Shown in pieces: positions 45,987-54,557 of a stretch of DNA of 64,000 nt. The notes below the pieces were generated by a model. The model did no database searches. It was not told where the DNA came from and saw nothing but the letters and a program-made list of their open reading frames with translations. The DNA comes from Xylophilus rhododendri (GTDB lineage: Bacteria > Pseudomonadota > Gammaproteobacteria > Burkholderiales > Burkholderiaceae_C): contig NZ_CP047650.1 in assembly GCF_009906855.1 (NCBI RefSeq), forward strand, positions 3,534,001 to 3,598,000. The letters are read 5' to 3'. The number at the start of each line of letters is the position of its first letter. The stretch's first letter is position 1. Position numbers and translations under genes: made by a program.

Positions 45987-46118
45987 GTATGTGCTATCGC
46001 CGTGGCTGGCTAGAAGCCCTATCCTATTGGATTGAGAGGGCCTAGCGCGTCCCAGACTATAGCAAATAAGGCATCTTTTATTGTTGTCGTGGAAGCTGTT
46101 TCTTGCTGTATTTGCTAT
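45987..46118. promoter_or_regulatory. Repeated GTATnTGCTAT boxes upstream of hipB (candidate HipB operators)
   Basis: Box A is GTATGTGCTAT (45987-45997), just upstream of the hipB start. Box C is GTATTTGCTAT (46108-46118). Box B, in reverse orientation, is ATAGCAAATA (46059-46068). B and the last ten bases of C form a perfect 10 bp inverted repeat. Such arrays suit cooperative binding of a dimeric repressor. Confidence 0.6.
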
Positions 46119-46220
46119 GCGATATCAAACGTCGCCTTAGCAATCAGAGCCTGTAAATACGTTCTTTTTCCATTCGGTTTTCTCGGGTGCAGGCGAATGT
46201 CCGTTGCGCGCGGCTGCAGC

Positions 46221-47096
46221 TCAGGTCGCAACGCCGCCCACCTCCTTCAGCGCCATCCAGAAATCCCCATTGAGGTGGGCGCGGGGATTGTCCGTGCGCT
46301 CCAGCAGCCCGATCTCCCGGTAGAAAGTGTCCACGCCCAGCTCGATCTCACGCACCTGCGCGCGCAGCGACTGCAGCACCGGCGTGCGCGGGATGATGGC
46401 CACGCCGCCGCCGCGGGCCACGAAGAGCACGATGGCCTCGATCGAGTCCGTCTCCAGCGCCTCGTCCAGCACATATCGCTTGCGCCGCAGGAAGCGGTCC
46501 ACCAGATGGCCGCCGTGCGAGCGGCGGTCGTAGCGCACGAAGGGGCGGTGGGCCAGCAGCCAGGGCACGTCGTCGGAGCGCTCGTCGGCGGCGGCGATCA
46601 GCACGAAGGGCTCCTGCCGCAGCGCCCGCCAGTGCAGCACGCCTTCGAGCGGATAGGCCGGCCGCACGATCACCGCGCAGTCGAGCCGCTGCTGCTCCAC
46701 CAGGCCGATCAGCTCGGCCGAGGCGCCGGGCGTGAGCTGCAGCTCCACCTTGGGAAAACGCTGGCGGAACAGCGGCAGCGCGTTCACCACGCTGCCCAGC
46801 AGTTCGGTCATTACCGCGCCGGCGCGCAGGGTGCCGGTCAGCGCAGCGTCGTCCACGCCCGAGGCCATCTGGCCGAAGAGTTCCAGGATCTGCTCGGCAT
46901 GCAGCAGCGCGCGCCGGCCGGCCTCGTTGAGCACAGCATTGCGGCCGCTGCGGTCGAACAGGGCCACGCCCAGCGTTTCTTCGAGCTTGCGCATCTGCAC
47001 GCTGACGGCCGAGGGCGTCAGGCCGATGCGGTCGGCCGCCGCGGCGAAAGTGCCGTGGCGGGCGATGGCGGCGAGGGTCTGCAGATGGCCGATCAC
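46221..47096 (-). CDS. LysR-family transcriptional regulator
   Basis: A 291-residue LysR regulator. The helix-turn-helix reads LAAIARHGTFAAAADRIGLT, then PSAVSVQMRKLEETLGVALF. The effector domain has ALFDRSGRNAVLNEAGRRAL and a C-terminal PRTPVLQSLRAQ. It is divergent from the hydroxyacid dehydrogenase gene (ghrA-like) with 91 bp between starts, so it probably regulates that gene and the VOC gene. Effector unknown. Confidence 0.9.
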   Translation of the reverse strand: MIGHLQTLAAIARHGTFAAAADRIGLTPSAVSVQMRKLEETLGVALFDRSGRNAVLNEAGRRALLHAEQILELFGQMASGVDDAALTGTLRAGAVMTELLGSVVNALPLFRQRFPKVELQLTPGASAELIGLVEQQRLDCAVIVRPAYPLEGVLHWRALRQEPFVLIAAADERSDDVPWLLAHRPFVRYDRRSHGGHLVDRFLRRKRYVLDEALETDSIEAIVLFVARGGGVAIIPRTPVLQSLRAQVREIELGVDTFYREIGLLERTDNPRAHLNGDFWMALKEVGGVAT

Positions 47097-47116
47097 GCGG
47101 GAGCGTCCTTCGAATG

Positions 47117-47131
47117 GTGAATATCTTTCAC
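47117..47131. promoter_or_regulatory. LysR-type box in the divergent gap
   Basis: GTGAA, five bases, TTCAC: an inverted repeat with the T-N11-A pattern typical of LysR sites, midway between the LysR gene and the dehydrogenase gene. Confidence 0.5.
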
Positions 47132-47187
47132 ATGAAGCCAGAACAATATTCGTCTTTCATGGAGTTTTTCGATTCTAAGATCACCGG

Positions 47188-48126
47188 ATGACCCAAGCCG
47201 CCCCCACCCGCATCGCCCTGTGCTGCAGCCACGTAGAAGGCGCCACCTGGGAAGCCCAGCTGCGCTCCGCCCTGCCGGACACCGCCATCAGCACCTGGCC
47301 GAAGGCCGACCCCGAGGCGCGCTGCGCCATCGTGTGGTCGCCCACGCAAGCCTTTCTCGATGCGCATCCCGCGCTCGAAGTCATCTTCAACATGGGCGCG
47401 GGCGTGGATGCCCTGCTGCGCCTGCAGCTGCCGCCCCAGGCCCGCATCGTGCGCATCGAGGACGGCGGCATGGCCGTACAGATGGCCGACTACGTCTGCC
47501 ACGCCGTGCTGCGCCACTTCCGTGAATTCGACGTCTATGCCGGCAGCGCCGCCGCTGGCCAGTGGGCGCCGCGCAAGCCGCGTTTCCGCCAGGACTTCCC
47601 CGTCGGCGTGATGGGCCTGGGCGCCCTGGGCCGTCGGGTGGCCGAATCGGTCGCCGCCTTCGACTTTCCGGTGCTGGGCTGGAGCCAGTCGCCCAAGCAG
47701 ATCGAGGGCGTCACCTGCCTGCATGGCGCCGACCAGTTCGACCGCTTCCTGCAGGGCACACGCATCCTCGTCAACATGCTGCCGCTGACGCCGGACACGC
47801 AGGACATCATGCGGCGCGACACCCTCTCGCGCCTGCTGCCCGGCGCCTATGTGATCAACGTGGCGCGCGGCGCCCATTTGGTGGAAGACGACCTGCTGGC
47901 CCTGCTCGACAGCGGCCACATCGCCGGCGCCACGCTCGACGTCACCCGCGAAGAGCCGTTGCCGGCCGGGCACCCCTTCTGGCAGCGCCGCGAGATCGCC
48001 CTGACCCCGCACATCGCCGCCCAGACGGTGGTGCAGGAAGCCATCGCCCAGATCGCCGCCAAGGTGCAGGCGGGCTTCGACCGCGCGGACCTGCCCGGCG
48101 CGGTGGACCCGTCGCGCGGCTACTGA
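47188..48126 (+). CDS. ghrA: Glyoxylate/hydroxypyruvate reductase A-type D-2-hydroxyacid dehydrogenase
   Basis: An NAD(P)H-dependent enzyme of 312 residues that reduces glyoxylate or hydroxypyruvate. The Rossmann motif is GVMGLGALGRRVAESVAAFD; catalytic residues are expected in VINVARGAHLVEDDLLALLD (Arg), the Asp/Glu in LDVTREEPLPAGHPFW and the His in LTPHIAAQT. The short N-terminus without the formate-dehydrogenase-like extension fits the GhrA subgroup. The substrate is inferred from the family. The VOC gene follows 35 bp downstream. Confidence 0.87.
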   Translation: MTQAAPTRIALCCSHVEGATWEAQLRSALPDTAISTWPKADPEARCAIVWSPTQAFLDAHPALEVIFNMGAGVDALLRLQLPPQARIVRIEDGGMAVQMADYVCHAVLRHFREFDVYAGSAAAGQWAPRKPRFRQDFPVGVMGLGALGRRVAESVAAFDFPVLGWSQSPKQIEGVTCLHGADQFDRFLQGTRILVNMLPLTPDTQDIMRRDTLSRLLPGAYVINVARGAHLVEDDLLALLDSGHIAGATLDVTREEPLPAGHPFWQRREIALTPHIAAQTVVQEAIAQIAAKVQAGFDRADLPGAVDPSRGY

Positions 48127-48161
48127 ATTCCCCCCAGCTCCATCACTTCGAAGACACCCCG

Positions 48162-48575
48162 ATGAAATCCGCCTTCCACTTCGCCTTCAACGTCACCGAC
48201 CTCGACCAGGCCCGCCATTTCTACGGCACCGTGCTCGGCTGCCGCGAAGGCCGCAGCACCGACACCTGGGTCGACTACGACTTCTTCGGCCACCAGATCT
48301 CGATGCACCTGGGCCAGCCTTTCCCCACCGCGCTGACCGGCCATGTGGGCGACAAGCTGGTGCCCATGCCCCACTTCGGCCTGGTGCTGGAGCGCCCGGA
48401 CTGGCAGGCCATGGCCGACCGCCTGACCGCCGCCGGCACCGACTTCGTCTTCGAGCCGCAGCTGCGCTTCGCCGGCAAGCCCGGCGAGCAATGGACCATG
48501 TTCTTCCTCGACCCCTTCGGCAATCCGATCGAGGTCAAGGGCTTCGAGAACCTGGACGCGATCTACGCCAGCTGA
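48162..48575 (+). CDS. VOC-family (glyoxalase/bleomycin-resistance fold) protein
   Basis: A 137-residue protein with the vicinal oxygen chelate fold. It starts MKSAFHFAFNVTDLDQARHF with the metal-binding His in FAFNV-type strand 1; YGTVLGCREGRSTDTWVDYD, then PHFGLVLERPDWQAMADRL and the C-terminal FLDPFGNPIEVKGF complete the pattern. Dioxygenases, glyoxalases and epimerases share this fold, so the reaction cannot be named. Likely cotranscribed with the ghrA-like gene. Confidence 0.87.
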   Translation: MKSAFHFAFNVTDLDQARHFYGTVLGCREGRSTDTWVDYDFFGHQISMHLGQPFPTALTGHVGDKLVPMPHFGLVLERPDWQAMADRLTAAGTDFVFEPQLRFAGKPGEQWTMFFLDPFGNPIEVKGFENLDAIYAS

Positions 48576-48587
48576 GGGTGAGGCGCC

Positions 48588-49820
48588 TCAGGCGGCCGCT
48601 TCGGCGGGCTGCGCCAGCGTGAGCGCGGCGCAGGCCCGCTCGATGCGGCGGCAGGCGTCTTCCAGCACCGGCATGTCCACCGCATAGGCCAGGCGCAGAT
48701 AGCCGGGCGTGCCGAAGGCCGAGCCATGCACGGTGCCCACATGGGCGGCGTCCAGCAGGTAGGCGGCCAGGTCCAGGTCGGTGCGCAGGATCGTGCTGTC
48801 CGGCGTGCTGCGGCCCAGCAGCCCCTGGCAGTTGGCGAAGAGATAGAAGGCGCCCTCGGGCAGGGCGCAGTGCATGCCCTCGATGCGCGCCACGGTCTGC
48901 AGCAGCCGGTCGCGGCGCTGGGCCAGCAGCAGCACCCAGTCCTCGATGAAGCCGGTGCCGCCTTGCAGCGCGGCCACGGCGGCCGCCTGCGAGATGGAGC
49001 AGGCGTTGGAAGTGCTCTGCGACTGCAGCACCTGCATGGCATCCACCAGCCAGCGCGGCCCGGCCGCATAGCCGATGCGCCAGCCGGTCATGGAATAGGC
49101 CTTGGAGACGCCGTTGACCGTCAGCGTGCGCTCCTTCAATGCCGGCTCCTGCGCGGCCGGCGTGGAGAAGCCCGGCACATAGCGGGTGTGCTCGTAGATG
49201 TCGTCGGCCATCACCAGCACCTGCGGATGGCGCAGCAGCACGGCGGTGAGCGCGGCCATCTCGGCGGCCGAATACACCGCCCCGGTCGGGTTGTTCGGCG
49301 AGTTGAGGATCACCCAGCGGGTGCGCGGCCCGATGGCCGCCTCCAGCGCCTCGGGCCGCAGCTTCCAGCCGTCCTGCTCATGGCATTGCACGATGCGCGC
49401 CACGCCATCGGCCAGGCCCACCATGTCGGGGTAGGAGACCCAGTAGGGCGCCGGCACCACCACCTCGTCGCCCGCATCCAGCGTGGCCAGGAAGGCGTTG
49501 AAGATCAGCTGCTTGGCGCCCGCGCCGACGATGACCTCCTCGGCCTGGTAGTGCAGCCCGTTCTCGCGCGCGAACTTGGCGATCACCGCCTGCTTCATCG
49601 CGGGTGTGCCCGGCACGGCGGTGTACTTGGTGTCGCCCGCCTCAATGGCGGCGATGCCGGCCTGTGCGATGTGCGGCGGGGTGGGGAAGTCGAGTTCGCC
49701 CTCGCCCAGGTTGATCACCGAATGCCCCTGCGCCGCCAGGGCCCGGACCTTGACCGAGATCTCGGCGGTGGGAGACGGGCGTGCCTTGCGCATGCGTTGC
49801 GCCAGCAGGGAAGCGGACAT
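48588..49820 (-). CDS. Class I/II PLP-dependent aminotransferase (aspartate family)
   Basis: A 410-residue cytoplasmic aminotransferase. It shows ISVKVRALAAQGHSVINLGE, LNSPNNPTGAVYSAAEMAAL, the Asp/Tyr pair in VLVMADDIYEHTRY, the PLP Lys in LTVNGVSKAYSMTGWRIGYA and the substrate Arg in YLRLAYA. The protein belongs to the AspC-like group, so the substrate may be Asp, Glu or another amino acid. It lies directly downstream of the gntR gene on the same strand (57 bp gap) and faces the amino-acid transporter operon, so it probably works in the same pathway. Confidence 0.9.
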   Translation of the reverse strand: MSASLLAQRMRKARPSPTAEISVKVRALAAQGHSVINLGEGELDFPTPPHIAQAGIAAIEAGDTKYTAVPGTPAMKQAVIAKFARENGLHYQAEEVIVGAGAKQLIFNAFLATLDAGDEVVVPAPYWVSYPDMVGLADGVARIVQCHEQDGWKLRPEALEAAIGPRTRWVILNSPNNPTGAVYSAAEMAALTAVLLRHPQVLVMADDIYEHTRYVPGFSTPAAQEPALKERTLTVNGVSKAYSMTGWRIGYAAGPRWLVDAMQVLQSQSTSNACSISQAAAVAALQGGTGFIEDWVLLLAQRRDRLLQTVARIEGMHCALPEGAFYLFANCQGLLGRSTPDSTILRTDLDLAAYLLDAAHVGTVHGSAFGTPGYLRLAYAVDMPVLEDACRRIERACAALTLAQPAEAAA

Positions 49821-49846
49821 GGGGAACCCCGGAAATAAAAGATCCG

Positions 49847-49864
49847 GGATTGTATGAAATGACT
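49847..49864. promoter_or_regulatory. Shared 18 bp motif/promoter upstream of the aminotransferase gene
   Basis: GGATTGTATGAAATGACT matches 15 of 18 bases at 50869-50886. On the minus strand it contains a -10-like TACAAT with a -35-like TTGCTC 16 bp further up. It may be a promoter, a GntR operator, or both. Confidence 0.5.
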
Positions 49865-49876
49865 AAAAAAGAGCAA

Positions 49877-50809
49877 TCAACTCGTTGCGGCGGATGCACG
49901 CCGACCGGCTGAGGCCGCCGGCTTGCCGGGCCGCTCGGCCGCGTCGTCGGCATGCGTCAGGTGCTTGCGCATCAGCTCGCCGGCCTCGGCATAATGCCCG
50001 GCCGCCACCGCATCGATGATGGCCAGGTGCTCGCCGCACCAGTCGCGCACCCGGCGGCGGTTGACGTAGCCGGCGAACTCCATGAGTTTCCTCAGCCGGT
50101 TCTGCTGCTGGATCGCCTGCAGCACGAAGGCATTGCCGCTGAAGGCCGCGAACATCTCGTGGAAGGCGGCATCGGTCTCGAACAGCTGGGCGGCGGTGAC
50201 CGAGGCGATGTCCGGATGCGAGGTCAGGTACAGGTGCTGCAGCCGCGAGCGCTCCAGCGCCGCGCGGTCGGGCTTGAAGCCGGGCAGCAGGAAGCAGCCG
50301 GGCTCGATCATCAGGCGGAAGCTGTAGCCGCCGCGCAGCGCGGCGTCGCTGTCGAGCGTGGGCAGGAAGGTCCAGCCGTGGCCCTTGTTGCGCTCGATCA
50401 GGCCGTCCTCGGCCATGCGGTCCAGCGTGCGCAGCACGGCGATGCGGTCGGCACCGTAGCGGCGGGCGATCTCGGTCTGGGTGACGGAATCCGGGATGTC
50501 GCCGGCCAGGCGGTCGTTGACCAGCCGGCGGTAGAGCGCGTCTTCGCCGCTGTCGGCCGCGCCCAGGCCGGCCAGGTCCTCGTCCAGCGGCGCGCGCGCC
50601 AGGAAGAAGCCCTGGTTGGGCCGCATCTCCACCAGCCCCTCCTGCGCCAGCCACTGCAGCGCGGCGCGCACGGGCGTGCGAGACACGCCCAGCAGGTCGG
50701 CCAGCGCCTGCTCGCGCAGATGGTGGCCGCGCTCGAAGCGTGCATCGAGCACCAGTTTGAGGATTTGCTGCGCCAGGCGGCGACTGTTCTGGCCGGCGGC
50801 TCTTGCCAT
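49877..50809 (-). CDS. GntR-family regulator with two winged helices and an FCD-like domain
   Basis: A 310-residue regulator. First winged helix: residues about 9-72 (LREQALADLLGVSRTPVRAA, LVEMRPNQGFFLAR). Second winged helix-like unit: residues about 92-150 (SVTQTEIARRYGADRIAVLR, GLIERNKGHGWTFLP). An FCD-like helical domain follows to about 290, with metal-type His in AFHEMFAAFSGN and AAGHYAEAGELMRKHL. Ordinary FadR-type proteins have one winged helix and about 230 residues. Divergent from the amino-acid transporter operon, which it probably controls. Confidence 0.87.
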   Translation of the reverse strand: MARAAGQNSRRLAQQILKLVLDARFERGHHLREQALADLLGVSRTPVRAALQWLAQEGLVEMRPNQGFFLARAPLDEDLAGLGAADSGEDALYRRLVNDRLAGDIPDSVTQTEIARRYGADRIAVLRTLDRMAEDGLIERNKGHGWTFLPTLDSDAALRGGYSFRLMIEPGCFLLPGFKPDRAALERSRLQHLYLTSHPDIASVTAAQLFETDAAFHEMFAAFSGNAFVLQAIQQQNRLRKLMEFAGYVNRRRVRDWCGEHLAIIDAVAAGHYAEAGELMRKHLTHADDAAERPGKPAASAGRRASAATS

Positions 50810-50868
50810 GCGCGGACACCTTCTGAATGCGGTCGGGGGGCCGATGGTAGCGCCTGGCCGCCCTCCGA

Positions 50869-50886
50869 GGATTGTATTAATTGGCT
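50869..50886. promoter_or_regulatory. Shared 18 bp motif in the gntR/transporter gap
   Basis: GGATTGTATTAATTGGCT, the partner of 49847-49864. On the minus strand it gives TACAAT with TTGTTC 16 bp up, a plausible gntR promoter. It lies 131 bp before the receptor start codon on the plus side. About 200 bp separate the two genes. Confidence 0.5.
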
Positions 50887-51017
50887 CAACAAGAACAACG
50901 TGGAACGGATATTGCAAACCTGTCCTGCGTGGCCCCGGCGCGCACTGCTTTGGTGAACTCCATGCAGGAAACGCGCCGGCCCGAACCCTGTCCCCATTCG
51001 CACACCTAGGAAGCACC

Positions 51018-51839
51018 ATGACCGGTCAACCACGTTTCTGCGCCCTGTTCGTCGCCCTGCTCGCCACGGCCTGCGCCGCATTCGCCGCGCCGCCGCCGGC
51101 CGCCGAGGCCCTGGTCGAGAAGGGCCATCTCACCTACGGCGTGGCCGCCACCTTCGCGCCCTTCGAGTTCAAGGACAACGGCCAGCTCACCGGCTTCGAC
51201 ATCGACATGATCCAGGCCCTGGGCAAGAAGCTCGGCCTGGAGCCGGCGCCGATGAACATGGAGTTCAAGGGCCTGATCCCGGCGCTGCAGGGCAACCGGC
51301 TCGACATCATCAATTCGGCCATGTACATCAACCCGGCGCGCGCCGCCCAGGTCGATTTCGTGCCCTATCTAAAGGTGGGCACGCAGGTGGTGGTGGTCAA
51401 GGGCAACCCCGCCAAGATCACCGGCCGCGACGACAGCCTGTGCGGCAAGACCATCGCCGTGACCCTGGGCGGCATCCAGGAGAGCTACGCCCGCGCCGAC
51501 AACGAGCGCTGCACCAAGGCCGGCAAGGCCGAGGTCAAGGTCATGACCATGCCCACCGCCCAGGACTCGGCCCTCACCCTGCGCCAGGGCCGCGCCGATG
51601 CCATCTTCGACTCCACCCCCGGCAACGTGAAGCTGATGACCGAGATGGCCGGCGTGTTCGAGTCCACCGGCGCCGAGTTCGAGGCCAACACCCAGATCGG
51701 CATCGCGCTGCGCAAGGGCGACACCGCCATGCGCGCCTCGCTCGAAGCCGCGTTGAAGGAGATCGTCGCCGACGGCACCTACGCCAAGCTGATCGCCAAG
51801 TGGAAGTTCCCGGCTTCCGTCGGCCTGCTCAACAACTGA
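51018..51839 (+). CDS. Polar amino-acid-type ABC transporter substrate-binding protein (family 3)
   Basis: A 273-residue periplasmic receptor. The signal ends near ACAAFAAPPP. The family 3 core shows LTYGVAATFAPFEFKDNGQL, TGFDIDMIQALGKKLGLEP, GLIPALQGNRLDIINSAMYI and the hinge-side RQGRADAIFDSTPGNVKLMT. AGGAAG precedes the ATG. It begins an operon of receptor, permease, ATPase, M20 enzyme, enolase-superfamily enzyme and M24 protein. The ligand is unknown. Confidence 0.92.
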   Translation: MTGQPRFCALFVALLATACAAFAAPPPAAEALVEKGHLTYGVAATFAPFEFKDNGQLTGFDIDMIQALGKKLGLEPAPMNMEFKGLIPALQGNRLDIINSAMYINPARAAQVDFVPYLKVGTQVVVVKGNPAKITGRDDSLCGKTIAVTLGGIQESYARADNERCTKAGKAEVKVMTMPTAQDSALTLRQGRADAIFDSTPGNVKLMTEMAGVFESTGAEFEANTQIGIALRKGDTAMRASLEAALKEIVADGTYAKLIAKWKFPASVGLLNN

Positions 51840-51856
51840 AGAACGCCGGATCGCGC

Positions 51857-52582
51857 ATGTCCTTCTCCCTCGTCCTGAGCTACCTGCTGTCGCCGGCCTT
51901 CTTCCACGGCGCGCTGATCACGCTGCTGATCACCATCTGCTCGCTGGTCTTCGGCGCCGCCGTCGGCCTGCTGGTGGCGCTGCTGCAGGAAAGCCGCAGC
52001 CGCGCCGCGCACGGCATCACCATGGGCTACCTGTGGCTGTTCCGCGGCACGCCGGTGCTGTTCCAGATCATCTTCGTCTACAACGTGCTGCCGTCCTTCG
52101 GCATCAAGCTGTCGGCGGTGGTGAGCGCGGTGCTGGCGTTGTCGCTCAACGAGGGCGCCTACATGGCCGAGATCATCCGGTCCGGCCTGCAGGCGATCAA
52201 GAAGGGCCAGCGCACCGCGGCCCTGGCGCTGGGCATGTTCCCCTCCGGCGTGATGCGCCATGTGGTGATCCCGCAGGCCGTGCGCATCATCCTGCCGCCC
52301 ATGGGCAACCAGATGATCGGCATGCTGAAGCTCAGCGCCCTGGTCTCGGTGGTGGCGGTGGAAGACCTGCTGCTGGTGGCCAACCAGACGGCCAGTTCCA
52401 ACTTCAAGTACTTCGAGGCGCTGACGGCCGCCGGCATCTACTACCTGGCGCTGACCACGCTCTTCATGGCGCTGCAGTCGCTGATCGAACGCCGCCTCGA
52501 TCCCAAGAGCCGCCGCAAGCGCGCCGCCCAGCCCCTGGCGCAGCGCCTGCTGGGCAGCCAGCGCCCCGGCACCGTGCGCTGA
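51857..52582 (+). CDS. Polar amino-acid-type ABC transporter permease
   Basis: A 241-residue inner-membrane permease of the HisMQ/ArtQ type. About five hydrophobic segments are seen, with the EAA loop ALALGMFPSGVMRHVVIPQA. It starts MSFSLVLSYLLSPAFFHGAL. There is only one permease gene, so it must form a homodimer with the ATPase encoded 18 bp downstream. Confidence 0.93.
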   Translation: MSFSLVLSYLLSPAFFHGALITLLITICSLVFGAAVGLLVALLQESRSRAAHGITMGYLWLFRGTPVLFQIIFVYNVLPSFGIKLSAVVSAVLALSLNEGAYMAEIIRSGLQAIKKGQRTAALALGMFPSGVMRHVVIPQAVRIILPPMGNQMIGMLKLSALVSVVAVEDLLLVANQTASSNFKYFEALTAAGIYYLALTTLFMALQSLIERRLDPKSRRKRAAQPLAQRLLGSQRPGTVR

Positions 52583-52600
52583 GAAAGCAAGGACAGCCCC

Positions 52601-53353
52601 ATGGCACAGACCGACAAGACAAAACCGCTGCTGGAAATCATCGGCGTGGACAAGAGCTTCGGCAGCAACCGCATCCTGAAGAACTGCTCGATCAACGTGC
52701 AGGCCAAGGAGACGGTGGTGATCATCGGCCCCTCGGGCTCCGGCAAATCGACGCTGCTGCGCTGCGTCAACCAGCTCGACCCGGCCGACGGCGGCAACAT
52801 CTTCTTCGAGGGCCGCGACGTCACCAACGACCCGCGCACCGCACCCCTGCTGCGGCGCGAGATCGGCATGGTGTTCCAGAACTTCGAGCTGTTCTCCCAC
52901 CTCACCGCCGCCGAGAACATCATGCTGGCGCCGATGAAGGTGCTGGGCATGAGCCGCCACGACGCCCACGACATCGCCACCGCCCTGCTGCAGAAGGTGC
53001 GCATCCCCGAGCGCGCCGACCATTTCCCCGACGAACTCTCCGGCGGCCAGCAGCAGCGGGTGGCCATCGCCCGCGCGCTGGCCATGCGGCCCAAGGTGAT
53101 GCTCTACGACGAGCCCACTTCGGCGCTCGACCCGGAAATGATCCGCGAGGTGCTCGACGTGATGGCCGAGCTGTCCGCCGAGGGCATGACCAGCCTGGTG
53201 GTCACCCACGAGATGGGTTTCGCCCGCCAGGCGGCCGACCGCATCGTCTTCATGGAGGCCGGCGAAATCATCGAGAACGCCTCCAGCACCGATTTCTTCG
53301 GCGGCGTGGTGCACGAACGCGCCCGCCGCTTCCTCGACCAGATCCTGCACTGA
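52601..53353 (+). CDS. Polar amino-acid-type ABC transporter ATP-binding protein
   Basis: A 250-residue ATPase. Walker A IIGPSGSGKSTLLRC, Q loop FQNFELFSHLT, signature LSGGQQQRVAIARALA, Walker B KVMLYDEPTSALDPE and switch His VTHEMGFARQAADRI. All catalytic motifs are intact. The motifs and the adjacent family 3 receptor fit the PAAT group. Coupled to the permease upstream and the M20 gene 13 bp downstream. Confidence 0.95.
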   Translation: MAQTDKTKPLLEIIGVDKSFGSNRILKNCSINVQAKETVVIIGPSGSGKSTLLRCVNQLDPADGGNIFFEGRDVTNDPRTAPLLRREIGMVFQNFELFSHLTAAENIMLAPMKVLGMSRHDAHDIATALLQKVRIPERADHFPDELSGGQQQRVAIARALAMRPKVMLYDEPTSALDPEMIREVLDVMAELSAEGMTSLVVTHEMGFARQAADRIVFMEAGEIIENASSTDFFGGVVHERARRFLDQILH

Positions 53354-53366
53354 CACCGCAACACCC

Positions 53367-54557
53367 ATGACCGCCCACCTGCCCACCACCCTGCCCGCGC
53401 CCGACGTCGCCCGCATGAAGCGCGACCTGGCCGCCCTGGTCGCCATCAACACCGAGAACCCGCCCGGCCACGAGCTGGAAGCCGCCCGCCAGCTGAAGGC
53501 CCTGCTGGAGGCCGAAGGCTTCGACCTGTCGCTGTCGGAGTACAAGCCCGGCCGCGTCAACGTGATCGCGCGTTTCGAGAACGGCCCCGGCCCCACCTTC
53601 GCCTTCAACACCCATATCGACACCGTGCCCGCCGGCGAGGGCTGGACCAGCGACCCCTTCGTGCTGCGCGAGGCCGACGGCAAGCTCTACGGCCGCGGCA
53701 GCTGCGATGCCAAGGGCCCCATGGCCGCCATGATCGAGGCCTGCCGCATGCTGGTGGCGGTGCCCGAGGCCTGGTCCGGCACGCTGATGGCGGTGTTCAC
53801 CGCCGACGAGGAAATCGCCAGCGAAGGCGCCAAGCATTACGTGGCCAACGAACCGCCGAAGATCGACTTCGCGGTGATCGGCGAGCCCACCTCCAACTGC
53901 GCCTACACCGCCCACAAGGGCAGCCTGCGCCCGCTGGTGCGGGTGCATGGCGTGACGGCGCATTCGGGCACGCCGCACCTGGGCGAGAACGCCATCTTCC
54001 GCGCCGCCCAGCTGCTGGGCTTGGTCGAGCACCACCACGAGAACGTGGTGCGCTGCCGCTGCCACGACCTGGTGGGCAGCGCCAGCCTGACCGTGACCCG
54101 CATCCACGGCGGCCATGCCGACAACGTGCTGCCCGGCGCCTGCGACCTGCTGCTGGACCGCCGCATGGTGCCCGGCGAGGACGAGGGCGAGGTCAAGGCC
54201 GAGATCGACGCGCTGCTGGCCCTAGCGCAGCAGAAGTTCGGCGTGCGCGCCGAGGTGCTGGAATACAAGGCCACCACCGGCGGCGCCACCGAGACGGCGC
54301 TCAGCGAATCCATCGTGCAGGCCAGCCTGGACGCCTGCCGCGAGCACAACCACGGCGAGGCCGGCCCCTACGGCTTCCAGGGCGGTTGCGACCTGGTGCA
54401 TTTCCGCAGCCTGGGCACCACCGGCACCGTGATCGGCCCCGGCACCCTGGCGGTGGCGCACAAGCCCGACGAGTTCGTGCCCATCGACGAGTTCATCGCC
54501 TCCAGCCTGATCTACCGCGACGTGGCCCTGCGCATGCTGGCGCCTGCCGCGGCGTGA
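53367..54557 (+). CDS. M20-family deacylase (ArgE/DapE/ACY1 type)
   Basis: A 396-residue zinc amidohydrolase. Metal ligands are visible in FAFNTHIDTVPAGE (His, Asp), GRGSCDAKGPMAAMIEA (Asp), FTADEEIASEGAKHY (Glu pair) and FAVIGEPTS (Glu); a dimerisation domain lies near HGVTAHSGTPHLGENAIFRA. The family removes N-acyl groups from amino acids or releases amino acids from peptides. The stop overlaps the GTG start of the enolase-superfamily gene (GTGA), so the two enzymes very likely act on consecutive intermediates. Confidence 0.9.
   Translation: MTAHLPTTLPAPDVARMKRDLAALVAINTENPPGHELEAARQLKALLEAEGFDLSLSEYKPGRVNVIARFENGPGPTFAFNTHIDTVPAGEGWTSDPFVLREADGKLYGRGSCDAKGPMAAMIEACRMLVAVPEAWSGTLMAVFTADEEIASEGAKHYVANEPPKIDFAVIGEPTSNCAYTAHKGSLRPLVRVHGVTAHSGTPHLGENAIFRAAQLLGLVEHHHENVVRCRCHDLVGSASLTVTRIHGGHADNVLPGACDLLLDRRMVPGEDEGEVKAEIDALLALAQQKFGVRAEVLEYKATTGGATETALSESIVQASLDACREHNHGEAGPYGFQGGCDLVHFRSLGTTGTVIGPGTLAVAHKPDEFVPIDEFIASSLIYRDVALRMLAPAAA

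Noticed and set aside
44240..46220. Integration site with duplicated tRNA 3' end near hipBA
   Set aside because: I searched by eye for a second copy of the TTCAAGTCCAACACGGCC end as far as 46220 and saw none, and there is no integrase gene.
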